Shown piece by piece: positions 24,483 to 36,928 of a DNA stretch of 64,000 nucleotides; within the stretch, counting starts at the first letter, position 1, and every line of letters begins with the position of its first letter. The position numbers and the translations under genes are program-made. This DNA is from Echiichthys vipera (lineage: Eukaryota > Chordata > Actinopteri > Perciformes > Trachinidae), in NCBI GenBank assembly GCA_963691815.1, contig OY829646.1, positions 25,888,438-25,952,437 on the forward strand. The letters are read 5' to 3'. The notes under the pieces were generated by a model. That model was not told the DNA's origin and did no database searches. It saw only the letters and a program-made list of their open reading frames with translations.

Positions 24483-26613
24483 TTGTGGATGCACTGGTGA
24501 GTAGGTTGGACTCCAAACAGCCCCAGGACCAGTCAGATCATCAGTCAGACCGTGTCCCGTATGTTTGACAAGAGATGGTCTTGCTCATGGTGGAGCTGTA
24601 CTGTCATCCTACTCTCTAGCTTCCACCCGTTAACGAGCACCCAGGACGCCCTCATCACCCATCACACTTTTGAGGATGCCAATGATTAGAGACAGCACAG
24701 CCAGAAGGTCACAGTAAGAGACAGAAACTGGACCTCACCATTGTTTTCTGCTGACCCTGTGCCATCATGCTGCGATAGGATATGCTCATTAGACAATGAC
24801 AACAACACGAAAAGGTCTGGAGGAGATACAGTAAAAAAGGACATGTTAGCTTCTGAGATGTGTCTTTAACAGTTTTCTACAGGTCGGTCATGATGCATGT
24901 CTTTTGTGTTGTGTTCATATGGCAGTAAGTGAAAAACCAGCCTTGGATAAAGGTGAAAAAGAAAAAAGTTGGTGACCCTATGTAGAAGTATATCAAGTGA
25001 GCATCTTTCAGTACATACGTTTTGTTGAACAAGGACCAAAACTCCTCAAGGCTCCATAGAAAGTTGTGTTATTCCAGAATTTTTACACTCTTACGCTGCA
25101 GTATCTTACATTGATGCCGTTACCTACTATAGCTCACCAATGAACTCTCCATCATTTCTGACCTTGTCATTTGTCTGAATATCAATACTGTAGCAAAACA
25201 AAGGACGATCCCCTCAGCTCACTCAGTAGCTGAGTGAGAGTGGAGAACGAAAAAGAGTTGATCTTTAGATTTGCAGAGATTCAACGCAAGAGCGACTTTA
25301 TTTTTCACATGACTTTAAATGTAACCACTGAATATGGATGCTTCTTAGCCTTCAATACTCAAAGAAGCCATTAGGATGAACAGTAAAATGTCTTAAATGG
25401 CCATAACACTACATGGATAAATGGGAGTTTACACAGGCAAATCCTGGTTGCTCACTTTGTCTGTAATCAGAAATTATTATAATATCGTACACAAAAGAGG
25501 TTTAAGGCAAGGATCATAAACTGCCAGAACCAATAAAACATGAGTTGGTCAGATTTGTCTGGTGTCCAGGCTATTATCACACTGCTCAGAATTTGGATTT
25601 CACACAACCCAACAGACTTTCAGTATTTGAAGTAGAATATATTGTTTCTGTGGAAAAGATCTATGAGTTATATTTTTAGAGACACCAGAAACAGATAAAG
25701 CTTGTTTTACGGTTGACTCAACTGCTTAAATTTCATATTGTTTTTTTCATTTATTTTGCATTCCCCTGCATGGAGATTATCTCTGGTTAAAAGCCACTTG
25801 GAGGCATGCCAGTGGGCCTTTAAGAGAGGGTTGTCGCTTGAGATTGATAAACCCAGAATTTTTTATTTCTTCATCTTAACCGTGAAACTTTAATGCAATC
25901 TAAAACTAATAAAAAAAAACAGGTATATTGACACAATAATAACAAGCACAATAAGACACTATCAAATTCAAATACACTAAAACAATATGGCATCTATGAT
26001 AATGTGGCTCTACGCTATTAGTATTAGAATACTGGTTGTTGCGGATCTGGTGCTATTTTGAGAAAGGCTTTGGCCCACATTTACACTTAGGGGAAGGGGG
26101 AAAGAATGGCTTGCTCATTGTTTCAGTGATAAATTTCTCAACAAAGCAAAGGCCATGTGTCATGTAGGACAGACGAGCCACTGAGACAGGTGTTCAAAGC
26201 AGTTTATCAAACTTTGCAGGGAAATAGATGGAAAAGTGTAGACAGAAGACAGCCGGAAAGAACTAAAAAAATATGAAGAATGGAATGACTAATATGTTGC
26301 CTTTTTGGCAACCCTCTACAACGATCAATAAAGACCCAAATATCATCCGCGTTCCCCAACACTCACAACGTAGTGTTTAAAGGGCCAATATAAGGCTTTT
26401 GACTGGCAACACTAATTCCTATTGTAAAGAAATCAAACCTACAATGTACAGACTGTGCATACAAATATAGTTACATAGAGCCAGTACAGGCTCAATACAA
26501 TAGAGGAAGCAAGTCCAGCTCGGACCATGTTACGGAGTGTGGACTAGTTGTTTGAGAGGGGCCAGTTCACCTTCTGAGCACTCTCGAGTTGCCTTTGAGT
26601 AAGTGTGTATTTC

Positions 26614-26616
<3 letters not shown>

Positions 26617-26707
<91 letters not shown>
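26617..26707. repeat. (TG)n microsatellite, about 90 bp
   Basis: Uninterrupted TG array. Any open frame across it is an artefact of the repeat. Confidence 0.95.
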
Positions 26708-26709
<2 letters not shown>

Positions 26710-28322
26710 TTCAACAGAATAAAAAAACTGAATTTCTCCAAAAGGGATTAATGATGTCCCTATCAATTCTGAGTTGAGCATATGGAACACATTCTGACCA
26801 TTATGTTATTAGTCAAGCAAATAGTCACAAGTGGGACAAACAATGAGTGTTTTCTGTGAGTGACAATAGAGAAAAGTCCACTGAAATCAGAAGGATTTGG
26901 CCTCTCAGGAGTATGTGTCCAGTGAATTTTAAAGCATTTTAGCCATGATATTTTAACATTTATAAAAAAAAAGTTAAAGTGGGTTTTTTTTTATGGTAGT
27001 GTTACAGGTCACCCAAAACATTAGGATTAATCGCCTGTGAATGATCACTATCCCCAGTAACTATAACGGCATATATATTCATCAGTCTTAGAGATAGAGA
27101 TACAGACCACAGACCAACAAGTTGCCAGAGGGGAAAGTGTGACCTGATTTAAGTTGAAGGAATCATCAAAATCCTTTAGAAATGATTAACAACATTTCAC
27201 ACCAAGCGATAGCAACCAGTCATCTTCATACAGTATAACAAGAACATGTTTCTTGGACATGGAGGCATAATTATGTAGTCATATCCCAAGTTTTTCCTTT
27301 AATAATTCTATATTTTGCAGACAACATGCAATTAACAAAGTGCTGAACAGGTAAGCATCAGCAGACTGTGTGTGTGTTGTTTGTGATGTTTAGATGGGAT
27401 GTTTCAGCTCTGCCTGGTCAGCAAAAACATTTCCCAGTAGAGAGAGCAATGTTGTTGACTGTGGAGATGGTTGGTTTTGGGCTTGCATTCAATTTCAGAA
27501 CCTTATCAGTGCTGAGGAAAGGTATAACGGCTGTTGTTTTAAAGGCCTGAATCGCTAAAGCATTTACGTTGGAATGTGGTCCCAACTGTAATATACTGAA
27601 TAACCAATGATATATCAACACTCATTTTTGACTAAAACCTAGTATATATGTTCATCAGCTTGTACAGAAAGAGTTTGATTACATCCACTCAAACTTCTGA
27701 AAGTTGTGCAATGTTTTCAGTAACAGCCCTTTCAAGATCTGAAAGGGTTCACAGTGAGATACAGTATGACTTAGTGCTACAGCCAACCTAATTTATTTTT
27801 AGAGATCAGTAGGTGTTTCCAGTCCAGGACGGTTTACTGCAACTGTTAACACTCTTGGAGACTTCACAAACACAAGACAATCTAATATATGTGATGCCTT
27901 TTTCATGCCCTTCAGTCCACCTATCTTGCCTCTTCTTGCTTTCTTCGTTCCTTCGAGCCAGCTGGCTTTCTTCCTCTTTGTTGTATGTTGGATACCCGAG
28001 ACATGCCTTCTGAATGTGGTATTTAATGTTATCTAATCCCTAAAGAGGCTTTAACAGTTTAAAGGACAAAAGTGGGACTTTTTTTCCTTGCTCTATCTCA
28101 TGTGTTTAGCTAGGGTTACTGGAGCTTAAACTTCCGAAAAACCAATACACAGCAGGGCAGAGCCACTAAAATAAGAGAGCCTAGAAATAAACTGTCTGCT
28201 ACTCGATTAAAGTCTTTGCAAACTACATTAAGCAGTCACTATTTATTTTTTTAGACCTGCAATTTACTTTTTTAACCTTGTGCACTGAAGCAAATATTCA
28301 TTTACTCTCCAGATTCCATAAA

Positions 28323-29277
28323 AACAAGTTCAGACCACAGATTTGCGACGAGACAAAACAGTTTTAGAACATTGCATGTAAAAGTTGCAGCAGTGTGAAC
28401 TGACCCATCTCGTCTGGACACAAAACAGCTGATGTCATCGCCTGCGACTTAGCTTGTCAAATTGTCAGCAGGTGGTTTTACATCGTAAGACATGTCACTT
28501 TTCGTTTCAACAGCCAACTAAGTCTTAGCGAAATCTGAGTTAGAGCTGAGCGAGCAATACAATGAATAAGGAGAGGGAGCGTCTTATAGGATTGCAGCTG
28601 TAGCAGGTATCTCACTATCCCATCTATTGATCCCATCTTATCTCGGAATTCATCTTGTTAGGAATCATGGACGTTATAGCCTACGATCCACTGGTTTATT
28701 TACTTTGACTTTCCCTTGTGTCTTCACAGAATTTCGTTATGCTGCTCCATCTGCATTGAACTCCTTGCAAGATGAATTAAAAATGTCGGACCTGATCCTT
28801 CTTAATAGCTTTGTTGAAATTCTTAAAACCATGGGACTCGAAAGTATTGGGTTTTGTCACTGTTTTTAAATCAGATGTAACACTTCTTTAATCTATCTTT
28901 GATTTTTTATTTATTGTATTGTATACGATATTATTTATTGTTATTTATATCTGTATCTGTATGCTGCCTCTTGTATCTGTATGCTGCCTCTTGGCCAGGC
29001 CGCTTTTGAAAAAGAGATTATGTATCTCAATAAGCTTTACCTGGTAAAATTAATAAAATAAATTTCTGTCCTCATTTATGTTTTATAATGCTTCAAATGA
29101 TATCAAGCAAGGAAAAAAAGGCTGAAAAGTCAGAGGTTAGAACTGAGGAAAAGAGAGTTGTTGTTATGGAGATGATACACCATCTTGCCTCATCTCACTG
29201 GTGTGAACTGGCGCCAGTAGCTGCAAGTTTCAACGCATCTCATTGCAAATCTTTGGTCTGAACTGGGCTTAACAGGG
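28323..29277. mobile_element. MITE-like element, interrupted by a LINE end
   Basis: The left end GTTCAGACCACAGATTTGCG (from 28,328) and the reverse complement of the right end, GTTCAGACCAAAGATTTGCA (ending near 29,263), form terminal inverted repeats matching at 18 of 20 bases. Internal motifs such as GTGTGAACTGACCCAT and GACTTAGCTTGTC resemble a common fish non-autonomous DNA element. It has no coding capacity of its own. About 330 bases near the middle belong to a nested LINE 3' end. Confidence 0.6.
28730..29062 (+). mobile_element. LINE 3' end nested in the MITE
   Basis: A short coding tail (RYAAPSALNSLQDELKM, 28,738-28,788) resembles the C-terminus of fish LINE ORF2 proteins, of the 'xSAxxWNxLQxxLKL' type. 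It is followed by a 3' UTR with CTTGGCCAGGCCGCTTTTGA, AAAAAGAGATTxTGTATCTC and a TTAATAAAATAAA tail. These match a common teleost LINE 3' end from memory. A 20-22 bp tandem duplication (about 28,950-28,992) lies within the UTR. The copy is strongly 5' truncated. Confidence 0.6.
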
Positions 29278-29549
29278 ACCCAATTAATTGCCAGGGTGGT
29301 TACCTTTAATTAATCAAGTTGACAACCGGAAATTTTTCCAACCAACCATCAGTAACGGTTTTCCTGTGGAAGTACAGCTATATTTTTTTAACCTGCAATT
29401 ACTTTACATTTGAATGATTAACTTCCAACTCTGCTGATAAATATTATTTTCTGTGATTAATACGCTCCACACTGCACGCACACAGACACCTCATTCATCC
29501 CAGCCTTTTTAATTCATTCTTGTGATTATTCAGTATTAGGAGCTGAATA

Positions 29550-29640
29550 GTGGCCCAGTAGTTATACTGTCACCTCAAAGCATGAGGGTCCTAGGTCTTT
29601 CAGTTCCTCTCGTGTGTGTGTGTGTGTTTCCTCTGGTATC
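29550..29640 (+). mobile_element. SINE head fragment
   Basis: The blocks GTAGTTATACTGTCACCTCA and CATGAGGGTCCTAGG resemble the tRNA-like head ('GTGGTTAGCACTGTCGCCTC' type) of a high-copy fish SINE. They are followed by a decayed 'TTTCCTCxGG' block. The matching tail of the same family appears about 370 bases downstream. Confidence 0.45.
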
Positions 29641-30010
29641 TCTTCCATATCTCTGCATCTTTCTCTTCAGCATGTAGTTGTTAATTATCCATCTGTCAAA
29701 CACCAATACCATCTGTTTTGTATTTAATTTGAAAATCTCACCCACCTGTTTCTGCATAAAATCAGACGGTTACTACACATTGCTTTAGCATTATCTTTTA
29801 TTCTTACATGAAGGAACTCCACACTCCACAATCATAGTAGTTTTTACTGAAGCATAACAGAAGCAAGTAAAAGTGGAACATCAGTCATGCATTAATCACA
29901 GTTTTATCTTTTTTTAAAGTAACCAATTTGGTTTTACTCACTTATCTTTGACCTGCCTACTGATCTGACAAAACGTCTCTCAGAGAATTGGTAGTTGCAA
30001 ATACATTAGC

Positions 30011-30122
30011 TGTGAATGTTAGTGTGAATGTTGGTGTAAGCCCTGTGATTATATGCTGGCAGCCTGTCCGAGGTGTTTTAATGCTTTTTGCCCAATACAT
30101 GGTGGGATAGACTCCAGCATTA
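30011..30122 (+). mobile_element. SINE tail fragment, same family as 29,550-29,640
   Basis: The blocks GTGTGAATGTTGGTG, GGCAGCCTGTCCGAGGTG and GGTGGGATAGACTCCAGCA correspond to the 'GGCGACCTGTCCAGGGTG...GGGATAGGCTCCAGC' tail of a widespread fish SINE. Orientation and order fit the head at 29,550. The two are probably one element split by about 370 bases. Confidence 0.55.
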
Positions 30123-31823
30123 ATATCAGTTACCAGGTATGGAAAAGAGGGGATGGAAAGATTAAGTCCACACTGGTCCTTGTATGGAGGAAAAACACTG
30201 ATGCACATTTGTAACCACACCCAAAATCACAGTTTGGCCCACAACTGGTGATCAGATGATGATGATCATGCGATCACTCATACTGTTGATCATGTGACAC
30301 CTAACGTGTCAAACCTGGCTGTGATGTTACATTGCACTATAGTGCATTATGAAGTGCAATACTGTGAGTGGAACATGTAGCCCCCATCAGTAGGGAGAGC
30401 AAGCGACAATATTGCTCTGCTACACTTACTCTTGAAATGCTAGTTAATGGTAGCAACTAAAGAAAATAGAACTTATGTGTGGGACTGATGTTTGTTTTCA
30501 ACATACACAAGTGTGCATGGGCACCGTGCTTTTCAGTCAATTCGTCCTTTCTATTGATAATTGTGCTGCTATAATGTTTAAAGTTGGAAGTTTGTGGGTC
30601 AGATCGGGTTTGAGTGGTTGATTAACGATGCGGATCGGCTCACACACACTAGACGTGGATGACTCTTTTGCTGCTAGAATGTCAGAATGTCGGAATCCCG
30701 GCATGCCTTCCTTGTGGCGCTGTTGCAGAATCTGTGATTTTTCTGTGTGTGAAATCAGTCCTTCAGTAAGAGGCTACCATTTTTAAACAACTGTGGGAAC
30801 TTGGTGGTGCATACATTTTAAACTTAGAAGCCAGACATTATAATAGGTTGCAGGTATTCTGGATAGAAATTAGAATTACTGCTGTGGACTAAGTGTGTGC
30901 AGAGAGCAGCCTGATTGACTAGGATGGTGATTGGTTCATTGCCTGAGGTATCCGTAGGCAATTGGTAACCCTGGGGACATCTGGCCATATAGTGAGCCAG
31001 GCAAACCCGTGGAGGTTGAGACTCTCATCACTCAGCTTCCCGCCCAGCCACCCTGACCTCATTTGTTGCAGAAGTGTAATTATAAAATGTTGGATGTGTC
31101 ATACTGGTGGCTGGTCTTTGTTGGGGAATAGGAGGGGTGGGCTGGCATTCAAATTATCCTCTTTCTGCCACGTTTCCTTCGTTAGGCAGGTAAGTAACTG
31201 TAAATTATTTTCTTTGATGTTGTTAGCTGATTCATTTGATGCATTATAGCCCCTTTTTATTATGTTGCCCACCCTAAAGCTTCTCCTCTGTAACAAGCTA
31301 ACACAGATGACTCTACGAGGAATAAGAGGAACTTTACCCCCTTTAAAATTATTTTAAAAAAGGAGCAAACAATCTTTTTAGAAGTTACGTTGTATAATAT
31401 CATGTATTGCAGGAAAAATGTTATAATATGAAGCCTGGTAATGAGGCCACAGGGCAGAAAAGCGTTTGACACTATAAAAGCACGGTCTTAGCTCCCTGTA
31501 AATAATTAGTCATTATTAAAAGGTAGACCGTTTTAATATTGGAATCTAACTGGACTCCCTTGACATGATTAATTTAATGCACTCTCTAATATGTCATATC
31601 TAATTCATAAGAGAAGTCAAGCTCTTCTCACTGAGCTCTACTTTGCAACGCCTGGGGGGCATAACAATGGTAACCTAATGCACCTTGCCGTTAAGTGCAT
31701 GAAGCTGCTGGATATTAGCAATGATTATCTGTGTAGACCTGTGGGTGTGTCTGAGGCACAGGATCAGCTCCATCCAGACACACAGTGGCACTGATATTGG
31801 ACATATAATACAAGCTTGAATGT
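30123..31823. other. Unassigned non-coding stretch
   Basis: I see no recognisable exon or named repeat in this stretch. Confidence 0.5.
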
Positions 31824-31828
31824 GAAAT

Positions 31829-32356
31829 TGTCAGACCGCAGAGGTTCGCAGATCAAAACTGAAATTTATTCTTAAAGCCAAAACGTGAGGCACAGAGCCA
31901 AAAAAACACGAACAAAGAGTCGCTCCGTACAGGAGGAAAAAACAATTATCTAAGTTAATAAACAAAGTACAAAACAAAGTTGCTCCAACCAGGAGGAAAA
32001 ACAAGGGGGGAAAAAGAGCTTTCAAAAAGGGTTCAACTTACGATGAGAAAACAGGGAATACAAACACCTGAGCGAGGATACTAAGATCTCTATGACGTGA
32101 ACAAGGCTGTAACAAAGTGCTGGAAACATTCAACATAACGGACAAAATATTCTGGCGACGAGACAGGGGAAAAGACACAGACTTTATACACATGACACAG
32201 GTGAAAACAATCAAGGATCAGGGGATGACGTCAGACCGATGACACAAGAGGAAGGTCAAGTGACCTGGAACTAGAGGAGAGTTATTTTTCAAAATAAAAC
32301 AGGAAATTCACAAGACAAAAACCCAAAGACAGGACAGACCTCACCGCGGCGTGACA
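31829..32356 (-). mobile_element. Solo LTR of a retrotransposon
   Basis: The 528-bp block starts TGTCAGACCGC and ends GCGGCGTGACA, which gives TG...CA termini with a short inverted repeat. It is flanked on both sides by the identical 5-mer GAAAT (31,824-31,828 and 32,357-32,361), a target-site duplication. Read on the minus strand it contains TATAAA (32,188-32,183) and, about 315 bases later, AATAAA (31,870-31,865). This is the promoter-to-poly(A) order of an LTR. A 26-bp internal near-repeat lies around 31,919-32,007. No internal retroelement genes adjoin it, so the copy is a recombined solo LTR. A 5-bp duplication suits Ty3/gypsy-type or similar elements, but the superfamily is not proven. 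Confidence 0.8.
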
Positions 32357-33360
32357 GAAATGGGAATTAAAAATAACATTTGAATAAAATATTTAGCAGT
32401 GATGCACAAAACACACATTTAGACAGCTCTTTTATAGTTTTGTTTTTGTTTTGTTTTTACTTTTCATCACTTTTATGTAAATTGAAGCCACAGAAAACCA
32501 CAGTGTGGTGTGCTAATAGCTCTTAACGCCTCAAGATTTAAACTTTTACTTTGCTTTTAATGGCAGTTTCTCCATTCTATTCATGCAACCATTATTTATT
32601 ACTGATCTGAATACCTTTTCAATCACTACCAATAAATGTATCTTGTAAAGAGCTGGGAGAGAGATAAAGAGAAAGTGAAGAAAGAGACAGTGGGAAGGGA
32701 GACAGTTTTGATGGAAGGAAATATAACTGATGCCCTACTGCAGGAGTAGTTGAAATATAAGAATGTAAATGTATACAGTCTTTTGGATTAGGTGGTGGTG
32801 CAGCAAACACATGCTTGTATTCAATGCATGTGAATGAATATGTCGTCATCAATAATTATGCAGGGAACTTTGACATTTTGGCCATTAGAGCTTCTCATCA
32901 CTTTTTTATTGCATCATGTTGAATATGAAAGCCTTTTTTCTTGCCAGAAGGTCTGAGAGTAAATACACAATCACTCTCATCAATATTTAATAGAAACATA
33001 TCTTTTACCGTTTGTTTCTATTCCTTCCTTGACTTTGTGATAAACATTGTTTGTCCACCAAGTGGCCATTCAGTTTGCTGCTAATTTAACAAACCACTAA
33101 ATATGGAAATACTTACCTTTCTATCCACAGCAGAGAGGACAGATGCAACTGAGCCTCTGCAATATGCTTTTATCCCATTAACAAATGCAGTCTACTGTGA
33201 GCCAACTAGGCAACGTCTTGCAAATGTCAGTGAGTGTTGAAACCAAGCTATATGATAAATAAACATTAAACGCAAGTGAATCAAAGCTTTTATCTGGATG
33301 ATGAAACATGTTGCAACTTGTTTTGGGGCATAGTGGACAGAAGATAAAGAATGACTGAAG

Positions 33361-33524
33361 CCCCTTTCACACATGCGCGCCAAACCTGAAATTATCTAGA
33401 TATTATACCAGATGAGCTGTAAGAACGCAAATGTCCGAATCAGTTGGACCAAACTGACTTTACCCTGCCAGCGCCCTTTAGCATAAAGTTTATGTAAACC
33501 CAAATGGAGCACATGTGTGAATAG
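33361..33524. mobile_element. Possible foldback MITE
   Basis: The left end CCCCTTTCACACATGCGC and the right end GCACATGTGTGAATAG form an imperfect inverted repeat about 165 bp apart. Fish MITEs of this type often start CxxTTCACACATG. No target duplication was found, so the assignment is tentative. Confidence 0.35.
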
Positions 33525-34345
33525 AGCAGGTCATTGTGCCGCGAGTGGGCGTGCAGACGAAGGTTCTATCATGCAGCTCCAGCAAAACCAGAAGAAAAAA
33601 ATCATTCAGTAGTGAAGGAGAAGGGTCATTAACCCAAAAGACACCAACAAAAAGATTTAACTGGTCAGACGACAAGAAGCATAATGCTGGTCCACTAGGT
33701 GGAAGTCCTCATTTTGGGACCCATCACTACCGAGACAAGCCTCCATACAGAGAGTTAAACCATCCTATGTGATGTATAGGATTTCCTTCTTTGGTCCGGA
33801 TGCAATTACTACAGTAATAAATATGTCGATTACACGTGGATTACAGTGCATTACTGTTCGTCATTACATGTACGAACAGTGAGAACAGCCTGATCCGCGT
33901 CATGTCCTCCCTCCTGCAAGCTCTAGCCAGACTCGCCTAAACAGAGTGGAGTGTTTCCAGTAAGTGAGAACATATCTGACATGGAGAATCTCATTGTGTG
34001 ATACATTTGTGAAAGGGCAATTTCAGAGTATGCTGGACCTCATTCTTTCGACATTGTCCGGAGTTCATAAGACAAAATGGCTATAGTGAAACACTAACTC
34101 TAATGCTGAGTTGAGGCTGCTATTTCCCTCCTTTTTTCTTCCTTTTCTTTTAAATCCAACAGTATTTACACATTTTATCCTCAGAACTCTACAACAGAGC
34201 TATTCTTCTACCATTTTGTATTCAGGCTGTATCTGTTAGCTTAAGATGAAATGCAGTGCAAAGGAAAAGAGTTAATTTAGACTCTTTATGTCGTATCTCT
34301 ATAGTACCTCTCCTCCCTTTCTACCACATTATCCAGCACAAGCAC

Positions 34346-34353
<8 letters not shown>

Positions 34354-34392
<39 letters not shown>

Positions 34393-34398
34393 ACACAC
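34354..34398. repeat. Compound (C)n(AC)n repeat
   Basis: A run of about 25 C (34,354-34,378) passes directly into an AC array (34,379-34,398). Length in the true genome is uncertain because homopolymers are error-prone. Confidence 0.9.
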
Positions 34399-35212
34399 TT
34401 CCCCTCTTGTATTGTTGCTCACTCTTTCTCTTTTGCTATTTTTTTTCTATTTATCTCTGCCTCTGTGTCTGATTTGTGTGCTCCTGTGATCCATGCAGCA
34501 CGGCATTGTTTTATGATTCTGGGCCCCAGTCAGTGCCAAAGCAATCTAGGACAACATCACAAGGAGCAGAAACTGCAAATACTGGCATATGTAGTAGAGA
34601 GACATAAAGACAGAGGGAGAGAGAGAGAGACAGACAGACAGAGACAGACAGAGAGGAAACATTGATGAATGTGTCTTTTTTGTCTATGACTTTTTGTCAT
34701 AGACAAGGTTTTCAAAAGATAGGGGAGAGACAGTAGTCTGACGATGTTATCTGCGTTAATCTTCATAATACTTATCGACTGTCTGGAAATTTGACTTTTG
34801 AGACCCAATAAAGCTTCTATTCCTCAGTTTCACCTGTTTCTAGAACCCTGAAAAATTCAGGATTTGGTTTGGTATCCTCTTTTTATCCAACTTCAGAATA
34901 TCCCACATGGTCTCTTGCTGGTTCCTCTAAATTATTCAAAGCATTTATTTATAAATAAACACAGTCTGGGCCTGTACCCAGATCTCTCTCCTGTAACTCT
35001 GTAACCTCCAGCAACCAATCAATTCAACCAAGTCAACAACTAGAAAACCAGCCGACTAGTCCCAAAACTTCTGTTTTTATGTCCTGCTCACTGTACCTCT
35101 CCATAAATCCGACTCTCTCTGCCGCTCCTTTCTTCCTTTTCCAATAATTCTCTCCTGCATTTTTAGGCATGCTTGTGGCTTGGCAATATCAGCCTGTTTG
35201 TAAGTCAGTCCA

Positions 35213-35300
35213 TCTCTTTCGTCCAGACTGAAATATCTCAACTTTACTGGATGGATTGCCATAAAATTTGTACAGACATTCATGCCAGAGAGTGCCTCCA
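35213..35300 (-). repeat. Teleost interspersed repeat, 3' part
   Basis: The blocks CTGAAATATCTCAAC, GGATGGATTGCCATAAAATT and TGTACAGACATTCATG are, in reverse orientation, the 3' part of the repeat family seen at 18,225-18,500. It is a short non-coding fragment. Confidence 0.5.
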
Positions 35301-36879
35301 GGTCAATAACTGGTTGCTGCTGTCCATGTTAGACTTGGGTCTTCCATTGTAGATCAATATCAATTCAAAATTAAATTCTGTTATATAAATCATACACAAC
35401 AAGGTTTCCTGACCCAAAAAAAACAACCAAAACAGACAAGGTAGATGCAACAAATGTCACCTTAGTGCCCGAGTAAGTATGCATAGTAAGTATTCATCAG
35501 AGTGTATTATTGTGAATAAACTGACTTACTGCCAATATAAAGCCCTCCACCCTCTCTTGTTGGGTGCCTTAAAATCCAGTTACTGCCATGCTCCTCAACT
35601 AATATAATACTGGATATACTGAGCCTTGGCATACAACCTTGTATCCTATACAACATTCTGCATTCTCCATGACATTCACTCCCTGTTTTACACACATTGT
35701 TAATGTTGTGAATTGAATTCAAAACTACTTTAATATGTTAAGGAAAATATCATGGTTTGGGTTGAAATAAGTAAGTTTGTTACATAACAAAATATAAGTA
35801 GCCTTCAGTAACATCATTGTGTTTTGGTTTCACATGGGACAAAAACCATCTATCCCGACGTTATCCCCCTTCAGACTTCTGTTGACCTTGATTAGAAATA
35901 TTTTTAATACGTACAAAACAAACGTAATTTGTGAGGAGGAAAAAAAAAATTTCTCTTACAAACGTAATTTGAGGATGCATTTAGTTTTATGTCAAGGTAA
36001 TTTTTAGTGGACGAGGCTGTGGCCTAAAGCACAGATATAGTAATCCCTCTTTTCTGAAGCCAAGCAGTGTATCAGATTCCTGTTAAACCCTGGTCAAGGA
36101 AGAATATTCACACACATATGTTGCTAACATGTTGTTTCAGACTGATCTCCGTTTTAACCAGTTTCACTGTGTCTGACGGAGAGGGGGATAAAAATGTCTG
36201 GGCTCGGCTGTGCATGACGGTAACTATTGCATATTTGGGTCTCAGCTGGCCCAGCTGTGGGCTTTTGTTCTATTTTTCATACTCCGGATGAATGCAGATA
36301 TATTAACTCCCCTCTTTTCTTGCTCTTCAAGAGTGATGGAAATCAAAAACCTGTTCCAGTTGAGAACCATTAACAAATTGGAATCGGAACCGAATGTTTG
36401 TTTGCCTCCAAGCTTATCAATTCCTTTTATCAATCTTGGCATGTTTTATCTGACAGACTCAGATAATAAAACAGTTGCGTTGTTGCTGAAAACCTTTGTA
36501 GGCGGATTTGATCAGGAATCGATAAATAATCAGACTGCTAAGCAGAAACAATACCGGCATTGGTATCAATATAATAAAATCCAATCCTTACTCTTCAAAT
36601 CACCTCCACTTTGCCTACTCTCCTCTTCTCTGTCCAAAAAACTCAGTGGAGTGATGGATTTTTCCTTTCTTTTCCATTTTTGGCTATTTTCCATCACTAT
36701 AATTTAAGCATTTTGAATGTCTGATGGTTTTAGACATATAGGGGGGAAAACAACAACAATCCATTGAGAGCAAAGGGAAAGAAATTGAAGGAGAAAGCCG
36801 CAGAAGTGACACTGAAGCAGGAGACCATCAGCTTGACACTGATGCAAAAATTGATGCGGACATTGTCACACACATCATT

Positions 36880-36882
<3 letters not shown>

Positions 36883-36923
<41 letters not shown>

Positions 36924-36928
36924 ACACT
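36883..36928. repeat. (AC)n microsatellite
   Basis: AC array of about 20 units with one GA interruption near 36,919. Confidence 0.9.

Larger units (their letters stand above)
22841..28322. other. Unassigned stretch with two long GT arrays
   Basis: Non-coding apart from the microsatellites at 24,369-24,482 and 26,617-26,707. A motif near 22,975-23,025 (CCTGATTGAGAACCTGGTCT) may be a decayed hAT terminus. I see no exon. Confidence 0.45.

Noticed and set aside
24198..24568. Long His-Thr and Cys-Val repeat proteins
   Set aside because: They are translations of the (GT)n microsatellite. The same holds at 26,544-26,777, 36,730-37,046 and 46,828-47,172.
33853..33880. 9-bp inverted repeat ACTGTTCGT/ACGAACAGT
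   Set aside because: Short arms with a 10-base loop, within chance expectation for 64 kb.
34256..34665. Proline-rich open frames
   Set aside because: Produced by the polyC/(AC)n tract. No homology or exon borders.
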